Shown here one piece after another: positions 35,530 to 45,800 of a stretch of DNA of 64,000 nucleotides; the first letter of the stretch is position 1, and each line of letters starts with the position of its first letter. The stretch is taken from assembly GCA_965221625.1 (NCBI GenBank), contig OZ244903.1, forward strand, positions 186,001-250,000, in the 5' to 3' direction. The position numbers were made by a program, and so were the translations under genes. Source of the stretch: Bin127 sp965221625 (lineage in GTDB: Bacteria > Chloroflexota > Dehalococcoidia > Lucifugimonadales > Lucifugimonadaceae). Under the pieces are notes generated by a model, which did no database searches, was not told where the DNA came from, and was given only the letters and a program-made list of their open reading frames with translations.

Positions 35530-36507
35530 TCAGTACCACCGTGCTTTGTCGACGATGTTGATTAGCTCCTCGCCTCGGGCGAAGCGGCGGGCGTTTTCTA
35601 AGATGATTTGGTAGCGACGTTCGGGGATGTCGCCGGCGTCTTTAACTGCGACGTGCGGCGTCATCAGGACGTTGGGGAGGTGCCAGAGTTTGTGCTCGGG
35701 TGGCAGAGGTTCGATCTCGTAGACGTCGAGACCGCATCCAGCGATTGCGCCTGTTTCGATGGCATCGGCGAGATCATCGATTTTGCAGACTTTGCCGCGT
35801 CCGACGTTGATGAAGTACGAAGTCGGTTTCATGAGCGCAAAGCGATCGGTGTTGAACATGCCTTCCGTCTCCGGCGTGAGAGGCACCGTCGAGATTACGA
35901 AGTCGGCCTCGGGCAGCAGTCGGTCGATCTCAGAAGGCGCATAGATTTCGGCGTCGCCGACATCCCGCTCGACGCGCGGCTCAAGTCCGATTACGCGCAT
36001 GCCGAACGCCGCGCAGAGTCTAGCCGTCTCCGCACCGATGCCACCAACGCCGTTGATGAGTGCCGTCGATTCACCCAGATTGACGTAGTCTGACTGACGT
36101 GCTCGTTGGTCCCACTCACCAGAACGTTGCTTATCGACGTACCAAGGCAATCCACGAGAGAGTGCGAGTACGAACATCATGATGTGGTGGCTGATGTGAT
36201 CGAAGTAGATTCCGCGCGGATTCGATATCACGCAAGGATGTGCAATCAACTCATCGTAGTAGTAGCCGTAGAACGGACCGGCATCCGGATTCTGCAACCA
36301 TCGCAACTTCTGAGCAGTCGGCAACAAATCCGGCGGGATCCAACCGAACGCACCGTCAGCATCCACGATCTCGCGCGCCGCGTCGGCATCCGTCTCAGGT
36401 GACGCCACGTCGAACTCGGGCATCGAATCCGACAACCGAGTCGCAAACCAACGCGTCAACTCACTCTGCGGTGGCATGAAGATGAATTTCAACTGCTTTG
36501 ACGGCAT
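35530..36507 (-). CDS. D-isomer-specific 2-hydroxyacid dehydrogenase
   Basis: A 325-residue NAD(P)-dependent enzyme. The Rossmann motif is GVGGIGAETARL (~153-164). The catalytic positions are the Arg in INVGRGKV, the Glu in DVYEIEPLP and the His in TPHVAV. It would interconvert a 2-keto acid and a D-2-hydroxy acid. The N-terminal LRWLQNPDAGPFY region fits the family. It lies 65 bp downstream of the Ldh2-type dehydrogenase, probably in one operon for hydroxyacid use. Confidence 0.88.
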   Translation of the reverse strand: MPSKQLKFIFMPPQSELTRWFATRLSDSMPEFDVASPETDADAAREIVDADGAFGWIPPDLLPTAQKLRWLQNPDAGPFYGYYYDELIAHPCVISNPRGIYFDHISHHIMMFVLALSRGLPWYVDKQRSGEWDQRARQSDYVNLGESTALINGVGGIGAETARLCAAFGMRVIGLEPRVERDVGDAEIYAPSEIDRLLPEADFVISTVPLTPETEGMFNTDRFALMKPTSYFINVGRGKVCKIDDLADAIETGAIAGCGLDVYEIEPLPPEHKLWHLPNVLMTPHVAVKDAGDIPERRYQIILENARRFARGEELINIVDKARWY

Positions 36508-36572
36508 GTGTGACTACGTGTCCTATCGTTGCTGATGTCGGCGGTCCGTACGGATGGGGAGTCGCTGCACGC

Positions 36573-37667
36573 CTATCTGAGGTCGCACTCGACGCCCACT
36601 TCGGCGCAGTGTCCTTCGAACCACTCGATGACTTCGGAGTGGTACGGGATGCCGTCCTTGCGTCGCTTCTCCTCTTCCTCCGCTTCGAGCAGACCGGGAT
36701 ATACGACGCGTTCGTGCCCTTTGCCCGGCGGATGCTCGGCAACCGCCGTCAGCAATTCGTCCATGTCGTCAAGGAACTTCTCGCGATCGGTGAACGCTTC
36801 AATGTCGTAAGCGACGAAGAAGTGCCCGCCTTGATGGGAGTTCAAAGGTCCGGGACCGAGCCCCGTTAACTCGTTGCACATAATCTCGTTCATCAAACCG
36901 AGGCCGAAACCTTTGTGCGACCCATTCTCCCGGGTACCGCCAATCGGCAACATGCCGTACTTGCCACGCGACTCCGGACCGGGCGCCGCCGACTCTTCAA
37001 GCCGAGGTTCGTAGTTCTCATCGGTAATCCAACCGGGCAGAACCGATGCGCCGGTGCGTCGGAGCAGCCAGATTTTGTTCGCCGCAACCTGCGTCGTGGC
37101 GATGTCGAGCATGTACGGCGGCATCGTCCGTGCCGGTGCACCGTAAGCAAGCGGATTCGTGCCCAGAAACGGACGCGATCCCCACGTCGGAATCGTGATG
37201 CCAGCACCGCCAGCGGTCATCGTATGTCCAATCATCCCCGCTTCGATCGCTTGGTAAACATAGTGGCTGCATCCTGCGAGGTGGCCGGTGTTGAACACGG
37301 TAACCACACCGACGCCGTGTTGCTGTGCCTTCTCGATCGCCATCTCCATCGCCGTAGGACCGACGTGAATGCCGATGGCACCGTTGGCGTCGATATTCGC
37401 CGTCGTACTCGTCTCCCGCACGACGCGCCAATCTGTACTCGGGTTCAATGCACCGGATGCGTATTGACGGACATAGCCTCGCAACCCGTTCGATACACCG
37501 TGCGACTCATTGCCGCGCAGGTCGTTGCCGAGGAGCACGTCGGTCGAATCCTGAGCCGCCTTGTCATCCATGCCGATCTTGCGGAAGATGTCCTTCGTCA
37601 CCCGGTGCATCGTCTCCGGCATCACGTAGACGCGGTCGGCTTCTGGTACCTTGAATCGCTCCAGCAT
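36573..37667 (-). CDS. Malate/L-lactate dehydrogenase (Ldh2/AllD/YlbC family) oxidoreductase
   Basis: 364 residues of the Ldh_2 fold. LLGNDLRGNESHGVSNGL carries the catalytic His, with NTGHLAGCSHYVYQAI, GGAGITIPTWGSRPFLGTNPLAYG and the NAD contact SHKGFGLGL. The family oxidises L-malate, L-lactate, ureidoglycolate or sulfolactate with NAD(P). The substrate here is unknown. It precedes the D-2-hydroxyacid dehydrogenase, suggesting stereo-inversion or oxidation of hydroxyacids. It is divergent from an HpcH/HpaI aldolase. Confidence 0.88.
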   Translation of the reverse strand: MLERFKVPEADRVYVMPETMHRVTKDIFRKIGMDDKAAQDSTDVLLGNDLRGNESHGVSNGLRGYVRQYASGALNPSTDWRVVRETSTTANIDANGAIGIHVGPTAMEMAIEKAQQHGVGVVTVFNTGHLAGCSHYVYQAIEAGMIGHTMTAGGAGITIPTWGSRPFLGTNPLAYGAPARTMPPYMLDIATTQVAANKIWLLRRTGASVLPGWITDENYEPRLEESAAPGPESRGKYGMLPIGGTRENGSHKGFGLGLMNEIMCNELTGLGPGPLNSHQGGHFFVAYDIEAFTDREKFLDDMDELLTAVAEHPPGKGHERVVYPGLLEAEEEEKRRKDGIPYHSEVIEWFEGHCAEVGVECDLR

Positions 37668-37895
37668 TTCGCAATACTCCCAATCGCCCGATCAAATCGG
37701 CGTGGCATCGTCCTGTTTGTGGTGTAGTAGTTTACGCGATTTTTGTCATGCTTCTACACCGGAGCCGCGGGTCAACTCGACGTGATGCGTTGCATCTTGA
37801 ACTGTCGTAAAATCGCATAGTCGCGACGGAGTAACCCGAACCGACGCCTCATTTGAGCACCGCGCATCGGCACTGCACGAAAGGCAATTTCCACC

Positions 37896-38663
37896 ATGGA
37901 GATCCGACCGAACCGTATCAAGGACAAACTGGCCGCCGGGGAGTTGGCCACCATCGTCGGCGGTATGACCCACCCCGACGACATCGACGCTTTTGGACCC
38001 ATCGCAGTGAAGCACGGTTTCGACGGCATCTGGCTCGAGGGTGAACACGGTTGGGTCGACGCCTCTGAGCTTGGAAACCTGACGCGTGCCTGCGACCTCT
38101 GGGGATTGACTTCAGTCTGCAGAGTCAACGACAACAATCAAGGTCTCATCTATCGAACCTTGGACCGCGGTGCCCAGGGCATCGTTGTGCCACACGTCAA
38201 TAATAAAGCGGAGGCGCAGAACGTAGTCGATGGCGGCAAGTTCCCGCCCATCGGCAAGCGCGGAAGTTACACCAGTCGCCAAGGACTCGGCGTCGACGAC
38301 TTCATGGAGGTCGCCGACGACAACTCGTTGCTCATCATCCTCATCGAAGACATCATCGCCATCGACCACCTCGACGACATCCTCTCGGTCGATCACATCG
38401 ACGTCTTCTTCGTTGCGCCCGGTGATTTCGCTGCGTCCATGGGACACAAAGGCAACATCAATCACCCCGACGTCGTAAACACGATGAACGACGCCTACCG
38501 ACGCATCGTCGACTCCGGGCGCACCGCGGGTGCCATCTGCGGTACCGGCAACGTCACTCGCTTCCTTGATCTCGGCGTGAAACTGCTCTTCACCAATACG
38601 CCTGAGTGGATCGATGCCGGCGCGGCAAACTTCATGGACGTCGTCAATCGGCACTCCGGCTGA
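37896..38663 (+). CDS. HpcH/HpaI family aldolase (copy 3)
   Basis: 255 residues of the HpcH/HpaI aldolase family. IWLEGEHGWVDASEL, the metal-site Glu in LIEDIIAIDHLDDI and VAPGDFAASMG with the metal-site Asp are intact. RGSYTSRQG matches the region that follows the catalytic Arg in family members. It begins with ATG after CAAGGA. It is transcribed away from the Ldh2 gene, with a 228-bp shared upstream region that could hold a common regulatory site. Substrate unknown. Confidence 0.85.
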   Translation: MEIRPNRIKDKLAAGELATIVGGMTHPDDIDAFGPIAVKHGFDGIWLEGEHGWVDASELGNLTRACDLWGLTSVCRVNDNNQGLIYRTLDRGAQGIVVPHVNNKAEAQNVVDGGKFPPIGKRGSYTSRQGLGVDDFMEVADDNSLLIILIEDIIAIDHLDDILSVDHIDVFFVAPGDFAASMGHKGNINHPDVVNTMNDAYRRIVDSGRTAGAICGTGNVTRFLDLGVKLLFTNTPEWIDAGAANFMDVVNRHSG

Positions 38664-38709
38664 GCACCACAACCAAGAGTCTGCGTGCGGCGTGAAGTAT
38701 CGTTGAAAC

Positions 38710-39477
38710 ATGCGATTCTTCCGCCACAAACCGTTGCGCCAAGGCACCTGGGTAACGACCACGCTGATAGCGTCGGCACTACTGGCCATCCTTATATCAG
38801 TGGGTTGCCGCGGCGGTGGTGCTAACCCTGGAGACGACGATCTCGTCATCCCATTCGTCGAACCCACCCAATCGGATCGCACCTGCGCCAACGACATCTA
38901 TCCTGCCGATGCCCCCCAACTAACCGACGTCGCCGACAACGACTTCCGTCCCGGATCCAACGGCGTCGACTACGCAATCATTGAACAAGGTGAAGGCGAA
39001 CAACCAGGAACCGATTGGCAGATTAGCGTCCACTACACCGGATGGCTGGAAGACGGATGCATCTTCGGCACGACGTACAACGGCGAACGCCCCGCACGCT
39101 TCTTCCTCAACTTCGTAATCCCCGGATGGCGACAATCGCTGCTCGACATGAACATCGGCGAACGACGTCGCATCCGGATACCGCCCGAACAAGCCTACGG
39201 TGCCGCCGGCTCGCCGCCGCGCATCCCTGCCAACGCTACCTTAACCTTTGACGTCCTACTGGTTGAAGGTGTCTCCGGCGAGGATGCGATGCTGACCGCA
39301 ACCGCGGTCAACGAAGCCGCCGCCGCCACAATCACCGCGGTGTCCGAAGAGGTAGAGTCCACATTCGCCGCCATTGAGGAAACCGCCACCGCCGAAGCAG
39401 AATTAGGCGAAGAGGCTGATGGCGAAGAATCCTCCGCGGATGAGCAAGACGAAGACTCCGAGACCGACGAAGAGTAG
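38710..39477 (+). CDS. FKBP-type peptidyl-prolyl isomerase, exported lipoprotein
   Basis: 255 residues. A lipoprotein signal (lipobox ISVGC, C33) precedes an FKBP domain (~75-190): ISVHYTGWLEDGCIFGTTY, FVIPGWRQSLLDMNIGERRRIRIPPEQAYG and IPANATLTFDVLLV. The C-terminal 60 residues are acidic and low complexity. It would help fold exported proteins at the outer face of the membrane. The active-site aromatic and Trp-Arg positions fit the family. A tRNA-Ala gene lies ~145 bp downstream. Confidence 0.9.
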   Translation: MRFFRHKPLRQGTWVTTTLIASALLAILISVGCRGGGANPGDDDLVIPFVEPTQSDRTCANDIYPADAPQLTDVADNDFRPGSNGVDYAIIEQGEGEQPGTDWQISVHYTGWLEDGCIFGTTYNGERPARFFLNFVIPGWRQSLLDMNIGERRRIRIPPEQAYGAAGSPPRIPANATLTFDVLLVEGVSGEDAMLTATAVNEAAAATITAVSEEVESTFAAIEETATAEAELGEEADGEESSADEQDEDSETDEE

Positions 39478-39621
39478 TCGCCCCAATCCCGATCAAACTT
39501 CGTCTGCAGACGTCCAGCACCTTCCATTAACCCGCCAAGGCTCCGCACTTGAACGCGGTCTCCCTGCCCACTTAAGCTCGCATATTACGATTAGAGGTTA
39601 GCAACCGCAAGGTCAAGCTTC

Positions 39622-39697
39622 GGGGCTGTAGCTCAGTTGGGAGAGCGCATCGTTCGCAATGATGAGGTCGGGGGTTCGAATCCCCCCAGCTCCACCA
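39622..39697 (+). tRNA. tRNA-Ala (anticodon CGC)
   Basis: Full cloverleaf: acceptor GGGGCTG with CAGCTCC, D-stem GCTC/GAGC, anticodon stem CATCG/TGATG (G-T end pair) with loop TTCGCAA, T-arm GGGGG-TTCGAAT-CCCCC, discriminator A and encoded CCA. CGC reads GCG. The body is nearly identical to the tRNA-Ala(GGC) at 49854. Confidence 0.96.
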
Positions 39698-39851
39698 CTA
39701 AACCGCGCTTCCCAATCCGCACGCCGGGGTCTTGCCCCATTGTCGAATCGGGTGTTCGGTGAGAGATCCAAACCTTGCGATGTTACGTAAAGCAGAAAAA
39801 TCGATTTTGCGTACGGAACATTTGACGATTCCATTCTGAAAGCGGGGCAAT

Positions 39852-42800
39852 ATGCGGACTTCCCTACACCGTGCTCTGACCTTGACCGCATTCGTTGCGA
39901 TCACGTCACTCTTGACGATCGGCACTTTCTCATTCGCCGACCAGGCCAACGCACAGGACACCAAGTCCAGGAGTTCGTGGTCGCAGGAAAAAGCGGCACT
40001 ATACGCCGTATACAGGGCCACTCGAGGTCACAACTGGACCAACAACACGGGATGGGATTTCGACCAACCACTTGATTCCGGCTGGCACGGAGTCACAGTC
40101 GAAAACGGCAAAGTGACGAAGTTAGAGCTCGCCGACAACAATCTCGGCGGCTTCTTGCCCAAGGAACTGGGCGACCTCAAAGACCTCACTGTCCTGTCCC
40201 TATACAGCAATCAAATCTCTGGTTCCGTACCCTCCCAACTGGGCAATCTGACAGAGCTTCGAGAGTTGGGATTGTCGGCCAATGAGTTGACAGGGCATCT
40301 GCCGCCAACGTTGGGCAATCTTAAGAACTTGACCTACCTGTCGTTCTCCGTCAACCAACTTGACGGAAAAATACCTTCGGAGCTCGGCAACCTCAAGAAC
40401 CTCGAAACTTTGGCACTGCGGGCGAACGCGTTTACCGGATCAATACCGACGACTCTCGGCAACCTATCGCGCGTTAATTTTCTGACACTTGGCGACAATG
40501 CGCTTTCAGGTAGGATCCCGTCTGAAATTGGCGACCTCAAAAACCTCGAAAAACTGGTCCTTAGTCGAAACAACCTAAGCGGTCCCATCCCGCGAGATCT
40601 CGGCAAACTCAAGAAACTCAATGTGTTGCTCCTGCGAAGCAACTCCCTGAACGGACCGATCCCACCAGAAATCGGCGGTCTTATCAACCTAACGCAATTA
40701 TTGCTCGATTCAAATTCGTTGACGGGCAAGATACCCACTGACTTGGGAAACCTCCGAAATCTAGAAACGTTGTGGCTAGGCAGCAACAATCTGAGTGGGG
40801 CAATACCAAGTGAACTCGGCAAGCTCCACAAGTTAGTTGATTTAGGTCTCGGAAGAAACGCTTTAAATGGGTCGATTCCGCCCGAAATCGGGCGACTCAA
40901 GTCGCTGATTATCCTTAGGCTGTCGGACAATGAATTGAATGGCCCAATACCTCCCGAAATCGCCAACCTCAAATCGCTACGTGTTCTTACCCTTTCGGAG
41001 AATGAGTTAGTTGGCTCGATACCACCCGAGATCTGGAAGCTCACATCTCTGAGCGGCCTCGGTCTTGGTGACAACGGGTTAAGTGGTGCGATCCCACCCG
41101 AAGTCGCTAACTTGAAGGACCTCGAATTCTTGGGACTCCAATCCAACGCATTGAGCGGTTCAATCCCCGACGAGTTGGGTGAACTCAGCACGCTTTGGCA
41201 ATTGGACCTGTCACAAAACGAATTTTCGGGTTCCATACCAGCTTCTCTTGGCAAGTTAGTGCAACTCGACTCGCTGTTCCTTCACGACAACCATTTGAGT
41301 GGACCGATCCCCTCAACCATGTCTGAACTCGTCAACGTTGCGTCCATCCAACTAGGCGACACGAAGGTTTGCACAAAACCTAGAGACAAAAGACTCGTGA
41401 GTTGGTACTCGAACATCGAAGATCGGGATCCCGATGCCTTACCGGACTGCGTCGCGCCTAACGCGCCCCAAAATCTTAGCGCGTCTCGGCAAGACGATGG
41501 CACTGCGGTGTTGTTGACCTGGGACACAGCGCAAGACGTCACCATCGAAACGTGGCAAGTTCGATGGAAGTCGGACGGTGATTTCAGTGATTGGGCTGAT
41601 GTCTCGAAAAGCGACGAGAGTACGACGTCGCACGTCGTAACTGGACTCACCAGCGGTATGTTGCACACGTTCGAAGTTCGCGCAGTGAATGCCACAGGCA
41701 AAGGTAAACCCGCGTCCATTTCGATCACCATGGGTACGTCGTCGCAGGATAAAGCCGCTCTAAAGGCTCTCTACGAAGCCACAGACGGCGACAACTGGGC
41801 CGACAACACAGGATGGGATTTCGACCAACCAATCGATTCCAGCTGGTACGGCGTCACAGTGGAAGATGGCAGAGTTACGGGATTGGAACTCGACGAGAAC
41901 GGACTAAACGGTGCCTTGCCCCCAGAGTTGGGTGATCTCACTGGCCTGACAACGCTGCACTTGAGTTTCAATCAATTGGCAGGTTCGGTTCCGTCCGAAG
42001 TTGGTGACCTGGTGAATCTTCGCGAGCTGTTTGCTATTGACAACGCGTTAACCGGCAGCTTGCCGAAAGAGTTAGGGAATCTCACCAACCTCCGCGAGCT
42101 TGTGCTCGCTTGGAACCAGTTGGACGGTACCATTCCACCAGAACTTGGTCAACTCAAACACCTTGAGATTTTGGCTCTTTTCCGCAACCAGCTCAACGGT
42201 GCCATACCTCCTGAGCTTGGTAACCTCCCCAGTCTTCGTAACCTGTCGGTTTCGAACAACGCGTTGTCGGGTAGCATACCGAACGAGATTGGCAAACTCG
42301 AAAATCTCGAAGCAATCTTTCTTTACAACAACCAGTTGAGTGGTGCCATTCCACTGGAAATTGGAAAGCTAGAGAAGCTGCGATGGCTTTTCCTCAACGG
42401 AAACCAATTGAGTGGCACTATCCCACCAGAACTTGGCAATCTGGACAACCTAGTCCGTTTGCATCTGGACGCCAACGAGCTGGACGGGAAAATCCCCGTC
42501 ACGATCGGACAACTGCAAAATCTCGAACTGCTGGATCTGGGTCACAACAACTTGACTGGCCCAATTCCGGCAGAAATCGGCAAACTCAAACGCCTCGAGA
42601 CATTGACCTTCCCCAATAATCGATTGACCGGATCGATCCCTTCGCAGATGGGTCGTCTTCAAAACCTCAAGAAACTGAGTTTCCACTCCAACCAATTGAG
42701 CGGCAATCTCCCCCCAGAACTTGGCAATCTCGGGAACCTGATTAGCATGCAATTGGACTTTAACGAGCTGGACGGGAAATTACCCATCACGATCGGGAAA

Positions 42801-45800
42801 CTGCAAAATCTCGAACTGATGGATCTTGGGCACAACAACTTGACCGGTCCAATTCCGGCAGAAATCGGCAGACTCAAGAACCTCGAGAGATTGTACTTCC
42901 CCAATAATCGATTGACCGGATCGATCCCTTCGCAGATTGGTAGTCTTCAAAACCTCAAGGAACTGAACCTCCACGCCAACGATTTGAGCGGTAATCTCCC
43001 ACCAGAACTGAGCAATCTCAAGAACCTCAACATTTTGAATCTCAGTTGGAATGAACTTGGCGGGAACATCCCGAGTAGGATCGGACAACTCAAAAATCTC
43101 GATGTGCTGCATCTTGACGACAACAACCTAACCGGTCCGATACCGCCAGAAATCGGCAAACTCAGGAACTTAGTGCGCCTGTCGATGTCCGGCAATGAAC
43201 TCACCGGCACACTGCCCGTTGAAATCGGTCAGCTTCAAAATCTTGAGGCACTCAGTCTCCACTCCAACCAGTTGAGTGGCAAGCTACCGATCGAGTTAGG
43301 AAATCTCGATAACCTCGTCGACCTCAACATCAACGCCAACGGTTTCTCCGGAGAGATTCCTAGGCAACTCGCAGGTCTCAAGAATCTCGAGCACATGCGA
43401 CTCGGTGGTAACCAGTTGACCGGAGCCATCCCCGACGTATTTGGGAACCTCGTAAAACTTACAACCTTGTCGATGTGGAGCAACCGACTCACTGGAACCT
43501 TACCCAAAGAGGTTGGTAATTTGCCCGCGTTGCAGTATCTGAATCTGACATCGAACGAAATAAGTGGCCCAATCCCTCCCGAACTCGGCAACCTATCACA
43601 ACTTCGTATCCTGTCACTTTACGGCAATGCTGTTTCAGGAAATATCCCATCTGAGTTAGGCAACCTCAACAACCTTGAAACGTTGGCACTTGGTTTCAAC
43701 GAACTCACTGGTCCGATCCCGCCAGAACTCGGTAAGCTCCAAAACCTCGTTTATCTGGTTCTCACACGAAACGCGTTGAATGGTTCTATACCGCCCGAGT
43801 TAGGAAACCTTGAAGATCTAACATTTCTGGCCTTATCCGAAAATGAACTAGGTGGATCGATACCTCCTGGAATCGGGAACCTAAGCTCCCTCGAAGTCCT
43901 TGCCCTTAACGACAACGGTCTGAGAGGTCCCATACCCCCTACAATGGTCAACCTAGTTGAACCCTTGGAGATACAACTCGGCGGCACAAAATTGTGCATG
44001 CCGACCAAGGATGAATCGCTTAGGAACTGGTACCCGAACATCGCAGATCGGGATCCTCCAACCTTGCCCGACTGTGTTACCCCATCCGCTCCGCAAAATC
44101 TTAGTGCCGTTGTTCAAGAGGACGAAACCTCGGTGCTGCTGACTTGGCACCATGCACAGGACATCACTATCGAAAAATGGCAAGTGCGATGGAAGTCCGA
44201 TGGCGATTTCAATGAATGGAACAGTGTCCCGGGCAGCGACGAGGATACGACATCGCACGTCGTAGTCGGACTCACCGGCGCTCTGTTGTACACGTTTGAA
44301 GTTCGAGCGGTGAATGCCACAGGCAGAGGCAAACCCGCGTCCATTTCGATCCCCATCGGTACGCCACCCAATGACAAACCCGCTCTCAAGGCACTCTATG
44401 ATGCCACAGACGGCGACAACTGGAGAACTAACGCGGGGTGGGATTTCGACCAACCACTCGATTCCAGCTGGTACGGCGTGACCGTCGAAGATGGCAGAGT
44501 TACTGGATTGGAACTCGACGCGAACGAGCTAACCGGAACATTGCCTTCTGAGTTGGGCGATCTTACTGGCCTCACAACCTTGCGTCTGAGTTCAAATCGA
44601 TTAACAGGTTCGATTCCTTCCGAAATCGGCAATCTGAAGGATCTGCGCGCGTTGGTTGCCGCTGGCAACGAGTTAACCGGCAGCCTGCCGAAGGAGTTAG
44701 GGAAACTCACCGACCTCCGTGAACTCGTCCTATCCTTCAACCAGTTGAGTGGTAATATCCCACGAGTTCTTGGTGATCTCAAGAACCTTGAGGTTCTGTC
44801 TCTTTTCCGCAACCAACTCAATGGTGGCATACCCCGAGAGTTGGGTAACCTCCACAACGCGAGTTTTCTTTCAGTTTCGAACAACTCGTTGACGGGAAGC
44901 ATTCCTCCAGAGTTGGGCAATCTGGCAAAAATCGAAGCACTATTCCTCTACAACAACCAGTTGAGTGGTGCCATCCCGCCAGAGCTTGGCAAGCTCAACA
45001 ATCTCGTATGGCTGTACCTCAACAACCTTCAACTCAGTGGTGCCATACCACCAGAGCTTGGTGATCTCGAAAACCTCGTTCGCTTGCATCTCGGCGGCAA
45101 CGAGTTGGGAGGGAACATCCCCACCACGATAGGTAAACTCCGAAATCTAGAGTTGCTAATCCTCGACAGCAACAACCTCACCGGCCCAATTCCGGCAGAA
45201 ATCGGCAAACTCAAGAATCTTGAGCTGTTGTCTATCACCAATAATCGATTGACCGGCAACATTCCTCCCGAGATCGGCCTTCTGCAAAACCTTGAATCGA
45301 TTAACGCCCATTCCAACGGGTTAAGTGGATCTCTCCCGGCAGAAATTGGCAAACTCAAGAGCCTAACCTTCTTGGATCTAAACTGGAATGAACTCGACGG
45401 GGCTATTCCGAGGACGATCGGGCAACTCAAAAACCTCGAATTGCTGGTGCTCGACAACAACAATTTCACCGGTCAAATCCCGGCCGACATCGGCTTCCTA
45501 AAGAACTTGGTTCGACTGTCGATGTCTGACAATGGACTCACCGGCGCAATACCTCCGGGGATAGGTCGCCTGCAAAACCTTGAAGTTCTCAGCCTTCACT
45601 CCAACGAGTTGAGTGGTGAGTTACCTGTACAACTAGGGGACCTCGAAAGACTCGTTGACCTTAACCTCAATGCCAACGAATTCTCAGGGAAAATTCCGCG
45701 GCAGATCTCGGGTCTCAAGAACTTGCAACAGATGCGAATCTCTGATAACGACTTGACCGGCCCCATTCCCGACGCATTAGGGAACATCAAGACTCTCACC

